From JARFQW01 sp963842955 (lineage in GTDB: Bacteria; Pseudomonadota; Gammaproteobacteria; Steroidobacterales; XN24), in the NCBI GenBank assembly GCA_963842955.1, contig CAWJIJ010000002.1:302270-366269 (forward strand): a stretch of 64,000 nt of DNA, read 5' to 3'. Below, piece after piece: positions 26,385 to 36,440 of this stretch (position 1 is the first letter of the stretch; each line of letters starts with the position of its first letter). The position numbers and the translations under genes are program-made. Under the pieces are notes generated by a model. That model saw only the letters and a program-made list of their open reading frames with translations. It did no database searches and was not told the origin of the DNA.

Positions 26385-28458
26385 CTAGACCTGCGCATAA
26401 CGTTCCGCCGCACCGATCCATCGCGCGGTCAGCCGGTCGGCGCGCTCGGGATCGGACGCCAGTAAATCGTCAGCGACTCGCTGCACATCCGGGATCATCT
26501 TCTGGTCGCGCATCAGATCGGCCACCCGCATCTGCATCAGCCCCGTCTGGCGAATGCCCAGTACTTCGCCCGGGCCACGCAGCTCCAGGTCACGGCGAGC
26601 GACCTCGAAACCGTCACGGGTTTCCCTGATCGTGGCAAGTCTCGCCCGGGCCGTGTCCGACAGGGGTGACTTGTACAAGAGGACACAGCTGGAGTCTTCC
26701 TTGCCCCGGCCGATCCGGCCGCGCAGCTGATGGAGCTGGGCCAGGCCCATCCGTTCCGCGTTCTCGATGATCATCAGGCTGGCGTTGGGCACATCCACGC
26801 CCACCTCGATCACGGTCGTAGCCACGAGCAGATCTGTCTGGCCGCTGGCAAAGGCGCTCATGGCCGCCTCCTTCTCCGCCGGTCGCAGCCGCCCGTGGAC
26901 GAGGCCCACGCGCAAGCCAGGCAATGCAGCGGCGAGACCCGCGGATGTTTCCTCGGCCGCCCTGGCCTCCAGCGCATCAGATTCCTCGACGAGCGGGCAG
27001 ACCCAGTAAGCCTGTCGTCCGTGCGCGCAGGCTTCGCGAATGCGCTCGATGACTTCATCGCGGCGACTCTCCGGCAGTACGACCGTCTGGACGCTGCCCC
27101 GTCCGGGGGGGAGCTCGTCGATGATCGACGTGTCCAGGTCCGCATAGGTGGCCATCGCCAGGGTCCGCGGAATCGGGGTCGCCGTCATGATCAGCTGATG
27201 GGGCCGATGCGCACCGCTAGTCCCCTTTCTCCGACAGGGCCAGGCGCTGATGGACGCCGAAGCGGTGTTGCTCGTCGATGATGGCCAGTGCCAGTCGGTC
27301 GAACTCGACGCCGTCCTGGAACAGGGCGTGGGTGCCGACCGCAACTCCAGCCGACCCGCCGGCCAGGGCTTCCAGCGCTTCGCGTCGCGCCGCCGCGGGC
27401 AGACGGGATGCCAGCCACGCCACCCGGATACCCAGGGGTTCCAGCCACGCCCGCAGGCTGCGGTGATGTTGCTCCGCCAGCAGCTCCGTCGGCGCCATGA
27501 CCGCAGCCTGGGCGCCGGCTTCGACGGCCTGCACCGCGGCCGCGGCCGCGATTACGGTCTTGCCGGACCCCACATCCCCCTGGACGAGCCGCAGCATGGG
27601 TGAGTCTTCAGACATGTCGCGGGAGACCTCGTCGAGAACCCTCTGCTGGGCGCCGGTCAGCTCGAACGGCAGTCGGGAGACAAATTCGCGGACCCGGGGA
27701 CCGGGTCCGGGGAGCGGCCAGGCCTGTTCAGCCCGGACTTTCTCCCGCAGCCTTCGAAGGGCCACCTGGTGAGCCAGCAGCTCCTCGAAGGCAAGCCGCC
27801 GCAGGGCCGGATGGCTGCCAGCCTGCAGATCGGCTGGGGCCGTCCCCACAGGCGGCCGGTGAATAAACCGCAGCGCGTCGTCCAGGTCCGGGAAGCCCAG
27901 CGCGGCGCTCGCTTCCGCCGGGATCAACTCCTCCAGCCCCCCCTGGCCCAGGGCGTCCAGGGCGAGTTGAACGAAGCGGCGCAGTCGCGGTTGCTGCAGC
28001 CCCTCCGTTGCGGGGTAGTAGGGGGTGAGGCGTTCTTCGAGATCCGGTTCCTCGTCTTCGGCCAGGCGCTGATATTCCGGATGGACCATTTCGAGCCGGG
28101 AGGGACCCTTCCGGACCTCGCCGAAACACCGGAGCCTGGCGCCCCGGGAGAGACCCTTCTGCTGGGCCCTGCTGAAATGGAAAAAGCGCAGCGTAATCGA
28201 TCCGGTGCCATCGGAGACGGAGCACAACAGGGACCGGCGCCCGCGCACGACAACCTCGGTGAGATCTACTTTGCCGTCGATGGTGACCCGGGTACCGGGG
28301 ATCAGGCCGCCGATGGGCCACAGGCGGGTCCGGTCTTCGTAGCGCAGCGGTAGGAGGAACAGCAGATCCCGGACCTGGTGAACGCCGAGCCGCGCGAGGC
28401 GCTCGGCTACGGACGGGCCGACGCCGGTCAGCGTCTGAACATCCGCCTCGAGGTTCAG
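26385..28458 (-). CDS. recG: ATP-dependent DNA helicase RecG (frameshifted)
   Basis: RecG remodels stalled replication forks and branched DNA; about 690 residues here. The N-terminal wedge domain includes VGPSVAERLARLGVHQVRDL and the helicase core has VQGDVGSGKT (Walker A), DEQHRFGVHQR, TATPIPRTLAMATYADLD and QLRGRIGRGKE. The frame breaks at the CCCC at 27222-27225; one base fewer gives LSEKGTSGAHRPHQLIMTAT. No ATG, GTG or TTG fits the N-terminus: a CTG at 28458 with GGAGG seven bases upstream is my best start, but an error there is possible. Confidence 0.92.
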
Positions 28459-28496
28459 GGTCTTGCCTCCAGAGTTCGGCTTGGCTCCCGCGGGTG

Positions 28497-28880
28497 TCAG
28501 TCGGACAGGACCAGAATGGCGTCGACCTCGACGCGGGCGCCCTTGGGCAAGGCAGAGACTTCGACCGCTGCGCGGGCGGGATATGGCGCTGTGAAAAAGG
28601 TCTCCATCACGGCATTGACCGTGGCGAAATCCCCAAGATCCACGAGATAGACGGTGAGCTTCACGGCATTGCCCAGGTTCCCGCCGGCTGCTTCGGCAAC
28701 CGCAGCGAGGTTGGAAAAGACCTGGCGCACCTGGTCCTCCATGGATCCGTCCACCAGTTCCATGGTGCCGGGCACGAGCGGTATCTGCCCTGAGAGATAA
28801 ACGGTTCCGCCGGCCCTGACGGCCTGGGAATAGGTGCCAATCGCGGCCGGGGCCTTGTCGGTATGCACGGGTTCAGACAT
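28497..28880 (-). CDS. ridA: RidA-family reactive imine/enamine deaminase
   Basis: A 127-residue YjgF/YER057c/UK114 protein that hydrolyses enamine/imine intermediates such as 2-aminoacrylate. It has IGTYSQAVRAGGTVYLSGQI, the middle segment GGNLGNAVKLTVYLVDL and the C-terminal SALPKGARVEVDAI with the conserved active-site Arg. It sits between spoT and recG, a common gammaproteobacterial order. Confidence 0.95.
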   Translation of the reverse strand: MSEPVHTDKAPAAIGTYSQAVRAGGTVYLSGQIPLVPGTMELVDGSMEDQVRQVFSNLAAVAEAAGGNLGNAVKLTVYLVDLGDFATVNAVMETFFTAPYPARAAVEVSALPKGARVEVDAILVLSD

Positions 28881-28922
28881 GGGATCTCCTTGATCCGGCT
28901 AAGGACACGAGCTCGCCGGACA

Positions 28923-31076
28923 TCAGGTCTTGGTACGGGACACGGACAAGACGTCCGGCATGGCCTGAATGCTACGCATGACCTGGTCGAGATGCTGCGT
29001 ATCGGCAATCTGCAGCAGGAACGTCAGCGATGAGGTATCGCCGTCCCGCTCAACGACCTGGACGTGCTCGATATTGGTTTCCGTCGCGGAAATATTGGCG
29101 GCAACGGCGGCGAGTACGCCAAGCCGATTGCGGACTTCCGCGCGAATCTCCACGCTGAAGGTCTTGTCGAGGTCGCGTTCCCATTCCACCGGGATCCATT
29201 TGTCGGGCTGCTTGCGGAACTCGCCCAGGTTCCCGCATTCCTCCCGATGAACCACGAGTCCGCGGCCGGCGCTGAGATATCCGAATACGGTATCGCCCGG
29301 GATCGGGTGACAGCATCGCCCGTAGGTGACCACCATGCCTTCGGTGCCGGCGATCGACAGCGGCGCCGGAGCGCCCGGCGCGTGATCCGGTCCCGTGTCG
29401 GGGAGCAGCCGGCGCACCACGAGTGGCGCCATCCGCTCGCCCAGACCAACGGACTCGTAGAGCTCCTCGACATTATTCAGGCCCAGGTGATCCAGGGCCG
29501 CCTTCATCGTGTCATCGGGAATTCGCCGCATCGACAGTTTGAACTCGCGGAGCGCGTTGTCGAGAAGGCGCCGCCCGAGCTCCGCGGCCTCATTTCGCTG
29601 CATGCCCTTGAGGAAGCCGCGAATGGCTGCGCGAGCCTTCGCGGTGACGACGAAATTGACCCAGGCCGGATTGGGGGTCGCGCCCCGGGCAGTAATGATC
29701 TGTACGGTCTGGCCGTTCTTCAGGGGCGTGCGCAAGGGCGCCGGCCGCCGGTTGACCCGGGCCGCAACACAGCGATTGCCGACGTCGGTATGCACGGCAT
29801 AGGCGAAGTCCACGCAGGTAGATCCCCTGGGCAGACGAATGATGTCTCCACGGGGCGTGAAGACATACACCTTGTCCGGAAACAGGTCGACTTTCACACT
29901 TTCCAGGAACTCTTCGGACGTGCCTTCGCCCTGCATGTCGACGAGACCCTGCAACCACTCTCTGGCGCGGGCCTGGGTGACCGAGCCGAGTTTGTCCCCG
30001 GACTTGTAGAGCCAGTGGGCGGCGATGCCGGATTCGGCCACGCCGTCCATGTCCTTGGTCCGGACCTGGACCTCGACCGGAACGCCCTGGGGTCCGAAGA
30101 GGGTCGTGTGCAGCGACTGATAGCCGTTAACACGCGGGATGGCGATGTAGTCCTTGAAGCGGCCCGGCATGGGCTTGTAGCACGTGTGGACGACGCCGAG
30201 CGTGCGGTAACAGTTGTCCACGGTATCGACGACGATACGGATCCCATAAACGTCCACGATTTCCGCGAGCGACCTGTGCTTGTCCCGCATCTTTTTGTAG
30301 ATGCTGTACAGGTGCTTCTCGCGGCCGACGACTTCAGCCTCGATGTGGGCCCGCGCGAGGGTTTCCTCGAATCGACCGCGGATTTTTTCGAGAATGTGCT
30401 TCTGATTGCCGCGCGCGCGCTTCAGCGCGCGCTCCAGAACCCGGTACCGGAAGGAGTGCAGGCACTTGAACCCGAGGTCTTCGAGTTCCAGCCTGATCGT
30501 GTTCATGCCGAGCCGGTTGGCTATGGGCGCGTAGATATCGAGGGTTTCCCGGGCAATGCGGCGGCGCTTGTCCGGCGGCATCACCCACAGGGTGCGCATG
30601 TTGTGCGTGCGGTCGGCGAGCTTGACGAGGATGACGCGGATGTCCCCCGTCATGGCGAGCAGCATTTTGCGGAAGTTCTCGGCCTGGGCTTCCTCCCGGC
30701 TCTGGAACTTGACCTGATCCAGCTTGCTGACGCCGTCAACGAGGTCCGCAACTTCCGCGCCGAACCGCTGGGCGATTTCCGCCTTGGTGCTGCCGGTGTC
30801 CTCTATCACGTCGTGAAGGAGCGCCGCCATGATGGTCTGCGCGTCCATGCTCAGTTCCGCCAGGATCGTGGCGACGGCAACGGGATGGGAAATGTAAGGC
30901 TCGCCCGACCGCCGCCGCTGGCCTTCATGGGCAGCAGCGGAATAGTGATAGGCCTCCATGATCCTGGCGACCTGTTCGGCGGGAAGATAGGCCTCGATCC
31001 GTTCGAGCAGCCGGTCGAGGCCAATGGCGCGCTTCCGCTTTGGCAGCTTGGCCAGAATGGAAGCGGCGTAGTCCAT
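28923..31076 (-). CDS. spoT: Bifunctional (p)ppGpp synthetase/hydrolase SpoT
   Basis: 717 residues with the full RelA/SpoT architecture. The N-terminal HD hydrolase has HPVAVATILAELSMDAQTI and LLHDVIEDTGSTKAE; the synthetase domain has GRFKDYIAIP and NGYQSLHTTLFGP; then come TGS (DFAYAVHTDVG) and a C-terminal ACT domain. Both the intact HD motif and the RFKD (RXKD) synthetase motif indicate a bifunctional enzyme rather than a RelA-type synthetase. It follows rpoZ by 14 bases. Confidence 0.97.
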   Translation of the reverse strand: MDYAASILAKLPKRKRAIGLDRLLERIEAYLPAEQVARIMEAYHYSAAAHEGQRRRSGEPYISHPVAVATILAELSMDAQTIMAALLHDVIEDTGSTKAEIAQRFGAEVADLVDGVSKLDQVKFQSREEAQAENFRKMLLAMTGDIRVILVKLADRTHNMRTLWVMPPDKRRRIARETLDIYAPIANRLGMNTIRLELEDLGFKCLHSFRYRVLERALKRARGNQKHILEKIRGRFEETLARAHIEAEVVGREKHLYSIYKKMRDKHRSLAEIVDVYGIRIVVDTVDNCYRTLGVVHTCYKPMPGRFKDYIAIPRVNGYQSLHTTLFGPQGVPVEVQVRTKDMDGVAESGIAAHWLYKSGDKLGSVTQARAREWLQGLVDMQGEGTSEEFLESVKVDLFPDKVYVFTPRGDIIRLPRGSTCVDFAYAVHTDVGNRCVAARVNRRPAPLRTPLKNGQTVQIITARGATPNPAWVNFVVTAKARAAIRGFLKGMQRNEAAELGRRLLDNALREFKLSMRRIPDDTMKAALDHLGLNNVEELYESVGLGERMAPLVVRRLLPDTGPDHAPGAPAPLSIAGTEGMVVTYGRCCHPIPGDTVFGYLSAGRGLVVHREECGNLGEFRKQPDKWIPVEWERDLDKTFSVEIRAEVRNRLGVLAAVAANISATETNIEHVQVVERDGDTSSLTFLLQIADTQHLDQVMRSIQAMPDVLSVSRTKT

Positions 31077-31090
31077 GGCCTGGGGGGTGC

Positions 31091-31369
31091 TTAGTCCCCC
31101 AGCGGCGGAATCGCCCGGGGCGCTGTGTCTTCGGGATTGCCGAAAATGGCTTCCGGCGTTGGTTCCGGCTCGACCTCGTCGAGAATCTCCCGGGTCACGT
31201 CGCCGGTGGCGATTTCCCTCAGGGCCATCACCGTGGGCTTGTCATTTTCCCAGTCGAGGTTGGCAGGTGAGCCGTTCGACAGCTGCCGCGCACGCCGCGA
31301 AGCCACGAGCACCAACTCGAACAGGTTATCGATCTTCTGCAGACAGTCTTCTACGGTGATGCGGGCCAT
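31091..31369 (-). CDS. rpoZ: RNA polymerase omega subunit
   Basis: A 92-residue omega subunit that supports assembly of RNA polymerase. The start MARITVEDCLQKIDNLFELV and VASRRARQLSNG are family-typical, followed by VMALREIATGDVT. The Pro/Glu-rich C-terminus is not conserved. The ATG at 31369 has AGGAA nine bases upstream; a TTG immediately before it is also in frame. Confidence 0.96.
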   Translation of the reverse strand: MARITVEDCLQKIDNLFELVLVASRRARQLSNGSPANLDWENDKPTVMALREIATGDVTREILDEVEPEPTPEAIFGNPEDTAPRAIPPLGD

Positions 31370-31557
31370 CAACTAGTTCCTCGGCGCCATGGTGTGTTCT
31401 GCGAAAAACCGGGTCTGGGCCTTCCCAGGCTCTTGCCTGCTGGACCGTCACGGTCAGGCCTTTCCGCCTGCCCGGGCACGATTCCCCCGCTCCCAGCTTC
31501 CCTGTCCCCGCCCGTTTACCGGGCAGAGCCTTCCGATTCTATAGGAACGCGAGGCCC

Positions 31558-32175
31558 TCAGGCCAGTATTGCGGCGATTTTCCGGGCCTGCTTCGGGTCG
31601 CTGGTTCGGGAGGCCTCGCCCCGTGCATCGACGATATCGGCCAGATCCGCCAGGGCCAGATCAAACGCGTCATTGATCACGGCATAGTCGAATTCGCTCC
31701 AGTGGCCCATGTCGTCCCGGGCATCGGCCAACCGCCGGGCGATTACGTCCCCGGAATCCGTGGACCGGCCCCGAAGCCTTCGGGCGAGTTCGTCAATTGA
31801 CGGCGGCAGCACAAACACCGACACGCACTCCGGCAGGGAGGCCCTGACCTGCCGGGCGCCCTGCCAGTCGATCTCCAGGATCACGTCGTGCCCGGCGTCC
31901 ATCAACGCCTGGACCTGGTCCCGGCCCGTGCCGTAGAGGTGGTCGAAGACTCGGGCATGCTCGAGAAACTCGCCTTTTTCCACCATTCCCAGAAAGGTGG
32001 CCTCGTCGACGAAATGGTAGTCGCGGCCGTTCTTCTCCCCGGGCCGGGGCTGGCGGGTCGTATAAGACGTTGAGAACCGAATACCGGGACGCCGTTCAAG
32101 GAGCGCCCTGACGAGGCTTGTCTTGCCGGCCCCTGAGGGTGCCGAGATAACGATCAGGCGCCCCCGTCCGGTCAT
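31558..32175 (-). CDS. gmk: Guanylate kinase
   Basis: 205 residues; phosphorylates GMP to GDP. It shows the P-loop SAPSGAGKTSLVRAL, FSTSYTTRQPRPGEKNGRDY and LEIDWQGARQVR. The start overlaps the yicC stop (ATGA). Together with rpoZ and spoT it forms the usual nucleotide/stringent-response gene block. Confidence 0.97.
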   Translation of the reverse strand: MTGRGRLIVISAPSGAGKTSLVRALLERRPGIRFSTSYTTRQPRPGEKNGRDYHFVDEATFLGMVEKGEFLEHARVFDHLYGTGRDQVQALMDAGHDVILEIDWQGARQVRASLPECVSVFVLPPSIDELARRLRGRSTDSGDVIARRLADARDDMGHWSEFDYAVINDAFDLALADLADIVDARGEASRTSDPKQARKIAAILA

Positions 32176-33038
32176 TCGACGTTCTGCACCTGTTCGCGCA
32201 TCTGCTCGATCAGCACCTTGAGGTCAACGGCCGCCCGTGTGACGTCGCCGTCGGCTGACTTGGAGGCGAGCGTGTTGGCTTCGCGGTTGAACTCCTGCAT
32301 GAGGAAATCCAGCCGCCGTCCCACCGGCTTGCCCGAGCCGAGCGCTCGTTCCACTTCCTCCACGTGCGAATCCAGCCGATCGAGCTCCTCGCTGACATCC
32401 AGCTTCTGCGCCAGCAGGGCAAGTTCCTGGTCGAGGCGCTCCTGATCCGGGTCGGCCACCAGCTGCGCGACGCGCTCGCGCAGGCGATCGCGCTGGGCGG
32501 TGATTACGTCCGGCAGGCGCCCGCGAACCGTGGCGACGAGACCGGCCACGCCGCTGCAGCGCTGGTTGAGCATTCCGGCGATTCTCGCGCCCTCCGCTTC
32601 TCGGGCTTCAACCAGGCCGCCCACGGCGTCGGCGAACAACTCCAGCGCCAGGGCGCGCGCCGGCTCCGGGTCACGCTCGACCTCGCGAACCACGCCTGGC
32701 CACCGCAGGATATCCAGCGCGTTGGAAGGCCCGAGCTGCTCCAGTCTGCCGGTGACGGTGGCAAGCGCTCTTGCGAGACCATCCAGCACGTCTTCATCGA
32801 CCACCGGGCCCGCCGCTACCTGCTGGGTCCAGTCCACCCGTAGCGAGCATTCCACTTTGCCGCGGCTCACCCGTTCGGCCAGGAGCCTGCGGAGGTCCGG
32901 CTCGAGGGCGCGGAAATCCTCGGGCATCCGGAAAAACGATTCCAGATACCGGTGATTGACCGAGCGGATCTCCCAGGAAAGGGCGCCGAAATCCTCGCTG
33001 CGTTCCCGACGGGAGAAGCCGGTCATGCTACGAATCAT
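32172..33038 (-). CDS. yicC: YicC-family endoribonuclease
   Basis: A 288-residue YicC protein. It begins MIRSMTGFSRRE, then SWEIRSVNHRYLESFFRMPE, and ends FLMQEFNREANTLASKSADG with VDLKVLIEQMREQVQNVE, all typical of the family. YicC proteins have been described as endoribonucleases affecting small RNAs. The ATG at 33038 gives the conserved N-terminus. Confidence 0.93.
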   Translation of the reverse strand: MIRSMTGFSRRERSEDFGALSWEIRSVNHRYLESFFRMPEDFRALEPDLRRLLAERVSRGKVECSLRVDWTQQVAAGPVVDEDVLDGLARALATVTGRLEQLGPSNALDILRWPGVVREVERDPEPARALALELFADAVGGLVEAREAEGARIAGMLNQRCSGVAGLVATVRGRLPDVITAQRDRLRERVAQLVADPDQERLDQELALLAQKLDVSEELDRLDSHVEEVERALGSGKPVGRRLDFLMQEFNREANTLASKSADGDVTRAAVDLKVLIEQMREQVQNVE

Positions 33039-33159
33039 GTGAAACTCTCGGGGTCGGGAAGCTAAAGAAGGGCCGGTCGAGCGTTTATACTCGCCGCAGC
33101 CCGCGACGGGCGCGTAGTTTATCAGAAGCACTTTCCCCAGAAGGCCCTGGAGCCCAGGC

Positions 33160-33903
33160 TTGCGCATAGAAACAGCGGAAATCACCCTGGTCGGTGACCG
33201 CGAACAGAATCAGGATCGGGTCGCGCTGGCCGGCTCCCGCACCGTAGCCATGCTCGCGGTCGTGGACGGAATGGGCGGTCATGCCGAGGGCGAGCGGGCC
33301 GCACAGGCGGCAGCTCAGACTCTGGTTTCCAGTTTTCGCCGCCGGCGGATGCCCTGCGGTTCGCCAAGCGAATTCCTGGCGTCGTCGATGGAGGCTGCTC
33401 ACGAAGCCGTGGTCGGGCTCGGAGACGGGCTTCCGATAGAGACCAAGCCCCGGGCAACCAGTGTTTGCGCCCTGGTCCAGGAGTCCAGGGTCTGGTGGCT
33501 GCACGTGGGCGACGCAAGAGCCTATCTCTTTCGATCCGGCCAGCTCGTAGACCGAACCCGGGACCATAGCCACGTGGAGGCCCTGTTGCAGGAGGGTCTT
33601 ATCAGCGAGGACGAGGTGGCCGGGCATCCCATGCGCCATTATGTCGAGGCCTGCCTCGGAGGCGAGCACGGACTCCCGGACCTGGAGGCGGTACCCAGCC
33701 ACGACCTCGAGCCAGGGGACGTCATTCTGCTGTGCTCGGACGGTTTCTGGTCCGGTCACACGGACGCCGCCCTTGCCGGAGCCGCTCTCGATCAGGCGGC
33801 GCTGGATCGCTGGCTGGAAGAGGCCGCGGCTGAAGCCGTGCGGGCCGGATCGCCCTACGCCGACAATGCGACGGCCGCCGCGCTGAGGTTTCTGGCATCC
33901 TGA
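33160..33903 (+). CDS. PP2C-type serine/threonine protein phosphatase
   Basis: A 247-residue metal-dependent phosphatase. Metal-binding aspartates appear in GDREQNQDRV and VVDGMGGHAEGERAA; further PP2C motifs are WLHVGDARAYLFRSG and ILLCSDGFWSGH, with DNATAAALRF near the end. The best start is a TTG (33160) with GGAG nine bases upstream. It is divergent from yicC and upstream of rph. No Ser/Thr kinase is encoded nearby, so its substrate cannot be named. Confidence 0.9.
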   Translation: MRIETAEITLVGDREQNQDRVALAGSRTVAMLAVVDGMGGHAEGERAAQAAAQTLVSSFRRRRMPCGSPSEFLASSMEAAHEAVVGLGDGLPIETKPRATSVCALVQESRVWWLHVGDARAYLFRSGQLVDRTRDHSHVEALLQEGLISEDEVAGHPMRHYVEACLGGEHGLPDLEAVPSHDLEPGDVILLCSDGFWSGHTDAALAGAALDQAALDRWLEEAAAEAVRAGSPYADNATAAALRFLAS

Positions 33904-33943
33904 CCGTCCTGTACCTGCACGTTCGCCCTGGAGAATGCACCCC

Positions 33944-34657
33944 ATGAGACCAAGCGGCCGAGCGCCGGAAGAGCTTCGCGCGGTTGAATTCGTTACCGGC
34001 TACACAATCCACGCCGAGGGATCGGTCCTGGTCAGCTTCGGCAACACCCGGGTTCTGTGCACCGCAAGCGTGGATGAGCGCACAACGCCCTGGCTTCGCG
34101 GTTCGGGGCAGGGGTGGGTCACGGCGGAATACGGGATGCTCCCCCGGGCAACCCATACACGCAGCGGGCGTGAGGCGGCCCGCGGCAAGCAGAGCGGCCG
34201 TACCCAGGAAATTCAGCGCCTGATCGGCCGCAGCCTTCGCTCGGTCATGGACCTCAGGGCCCTGGGCGAGCGGACGGTTACGCTGGACTGCGACGTTCTC
34301 CAGGCGGATGGCGGCACGCGCACCGCGTCGATCACCGGCGCCTACGTGGCCCTCGCCCACGCGATGGACCGGCTCACGGATGACAAACAGCTGCGCAGCA
34401 GCCCGTTGCACGGTCAGGTGGCGGCGGTGTCCGTGGGCATCTTCAAGGGCCACCCCGTGCTGGATCTCGACTATGCCGAGGACGCGGATGCCGAGACCGA
34501 CATGAACGTGGTCATGAACGACGCCGGGGCATTTGTAGAGGTTCAGGGTACGGCCGAGGGCCACGCCTTCCGGCGTGACGAGCTCGACCGGATGCTGGAG
34601 CTGGCGACCAAGGGCATCGGGGAACTCATCGAGATGCAGCGCGCCGTCGTCGGATGA
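33944..34657 (+). CDS. rph: Ribonuclease PH
   Basis: A 237-residue phosphorolytic 3'-5' exoribonuclease that trims tRNA 3' ends. Signatures include MRPSGRAPEELRAVEFVTGY, GWVTAEYGMLPRATHTR, RTQEIQRLIGRSLRSVMDL and DCDVLQADGGTRTASITGAY. The ATG at 33944 lies ten bases after GGAG and is preferred over the ATG at 33935. Confidence 0.97.
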   Translation: MRPSGRAPEELRAVEFVTGYTIHAEGSVLVSFGNTRVLCTASVDERTTPWLRGSGQGWVTAEYGMLPRATHTRSGREAARGKQSGRTQEIQRLIGRSLRSVMDLRALGERTVTLDCDVLQADGGTRTASITGAYVALAHAMDRLTDDKQLRSSPLHGQVAAVSVGIFKGHPVLDLDYAEDADAETDMNVVMNDAGAFVEVQGTAEGHAFRRDELDRMLELATKGIGELIEMQRAVVG

Positions 34658-35268
34658 TCCCGCTCGAGCGTATCGTGCTGGCCTCGTCCAATCCGGGGAA
34701 AATCGCCGAACTGCGTCGCCTCCTCGGACCGACCGGCATCGAGGTTGAGCCCCAGTCCCTGTATCCGCTTCCGGCCGTGGAAGAAGACGCGCCGACCTTT
34801 GTCGAAAATGCCCTGAAGAAGGCTCGTGCCGCCGCGGCAGCGAGCGGCTTGCCGGCACTGGCGGACGATTCGGGCCTGGCCGTGGCCGCTCTCGGCGGCG
34901 CGCCGGGTGTTCGATCGGCCCGGTTCGCGGGTGAACCGGCGAACGACGAAGCCAACAACCGGCGGCTGCTGGAAGTCCTGGCCGACGTGCCTCCGGATCG
35001 CAGGGCGGCCGCGTTTCACTGCGTGCTCGTGCTGATCCGCACGCCTGATGACCCCACGCCCGTGATCTTCGCCGGCGAGTGGCCCGGACAGATCGCCACG
35101 GAACCCGCGGGTAGCGGGGGTTTTGGTTACGATCCCCTGTTTCTTCCAGCGGGGTGCGCCGGGACAGCCGCAGAACTTCCGGCCGAGGAAAAGTCCCGTA
35201 TCAGCCATCGGGGGCGTGCGCTGGCCGGGCTGCTCGAGTGTCTTTCGGCGGCCGAACGTCCCGCTTGA
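34654..35268 (+). CDS. rdgB: XTP/dITP diphosphatase
   Basis: A 204-residue Ham1/RdgB protein that cleans non-canonical purine nucleotides (XTP, dITP) from the pool. Motifs are LASSNPGKIAELRRLL, LADDSGLAVAALGGAPGV, GFGYDPLFLPAG and SRISHRGRAL. The start overlaps the rph stop (ATGA). Confidence 0.97.
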   Translation: MIPLERIVLASSNPGKIAELRRLLGPTGIEVEPQSLYPLPAVEEDAPTFVENALKKARAAAAASGLPALADDSGLAVAALGGAPGVRSARFAGEPANDEANNRRLLEVLADVPPDRRAAAFHCVLVLIRTPDDPTPVIFAGEWPGQIATEPAGSGGFGYDPLFLPAGCAGTAAELPAEEKSRISHRGRALAGLLECLSAAERPA

Positions 35269-35282
35269 GGGCGGCCGCTGAG

Positions 35283-36440
35283 ATGCTCTCGGAGCCGCCA
35301 CTAGGTCTGTACGTCCACATGCCCTGGTGCCTCGCGAAGTGTCCCTACTGCGATTTCAATTCCCATGGCCTGCGCGGCGATCTCCCCCATGGTCGCTACA
35401 CCTCCGCCGTGGTTCGTGACCTGGAGCGGGCTGCGGCCGGGCTGGAGGGCCGCGAGGTGGCGACCGTTTTTTTCGGCGGCGGTACGCCGAGTCTTTTTCC
35501 CGCCGAATCCGTGGCCCGTATCCTGTCTGCGGCTAGAGATTGTCTCGGGACCGCGGCAAGCCTTGAGGTCACTCTGGAGGCCAATCCGGGAGCCCTCGAG
35601 ATCGGGGATCTCGCGGCGTTCCGGGATGCCGGAGTGACGCGGATTTCCCTCGGTGTTCAGAGCTTCGATGCCCGGGCTCTCAAGGCGCTCGGGCGAATCC
35701 ACGGGCCGGACGAAGCGCTTTGTGCCGCCCGGGCCGTTTCCGGGGCGGGGCTTTCTCGGCTGAACCTCGATCTCATGTACGCGCTGCCCGGGCAATCGCC
35801 GGACCAGGCCGTAGCGGATATCGAGGCCGCTGTCGCCCTGGGACCGGAACACATCTCTCAATATCAGCTCACGCTTGAGCCGAATACGCTTTTCCACGCC
35901 CGCCCGCCCGAGTTACCGGACGAGGACACCGCGGCGGCCATGCAGGAAGCGACCGCCGCCTCCCTGACTCGCGCCGGATATTCCCGCTATGAGGTATCGG
36001 CCTGGGCACGTCCGGGAGCGGAATGCCGGCACAACATGAACTACTGGCGCTACGGCGATTACCTGGGTGTGGGGGCCGGCGCCCATGGAAAGATCACCCG
36101 CTCCCGGGAGGGGCGAATCGTCAGAACACGGAAATTTCGTCACCCGGAGGCCTATATGCAGTCTGCCGATCCGCTGGAAAATCTGGCGGACGTCGCCCTC
36201 CCGGAGCGGGCTTTCGAGTTCATGCTCAACGCTCTGCGGCTCACGGATGGCTTTGAAACGGCTCTCTTCGAGGCCCGGACGGGACTGGCGGCGGCGGTTA
36301 TAGAGCCCGGCCTGACCCGTGCCAACGAGCTCGGGCTGCTGGAGCCTTGCGGCAATGCGGCGTGGCGTCCCACGCTGCGCGGGCTACAGTTTCTGAACGA
36401 TCTGCAGATCCTGTTCATGCCGGAGGCCTCTGACTCGTGA
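35283..36440 (+). CDS. hemW: HemW, heme chaperone of the radical SAM (HemN-like) family
   Basis: About 385 residues. The radical SAM cysteines are in CLAKCPYCDFNSHG, followed by VFFGGGTPSLF and ISLGVQSF. It lacks the N-terminal residues typical of true HemN and has the HemW length, so the heme chaperone assignment is favoured. The ATG at 35283 is chosen; a TTG at 35265 that overlaps the rdgB stop (TTGA) is an alternative. Confidence 0.93.
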   Translation: MLSEPPLGLYVHMPWCLAKCPYCDFNSHGLRGDLPHGRYTSAVVRDLERAAAGLEGREVATVFFGGGTPSLFPAESVARILSAARDCLGTAASLEVTLEANPGALEIGDLAAFRDAGVTRISLGVQSFDARALKALGRIHGPDEALCAARAVSGAGLSRLNLDLMYALPGQSPDQAVADIEAAVALGPEHISQYQLTLEPNTLFHARPPELPDEDTAAAMQEATAASLTRAGYSRYEVSAWARPGAECRHNMNYWRYGDYLGVGAGAHGKITRSREGRIVRTRKFRHPEAYMQSADPLENLADVALPERAFEFMLNALRLTDGFETALFEARTGLAAAVIEPGLTRANELGLLEPCGNAAWRPTLRGLQFLNDLQILFMPEASDS

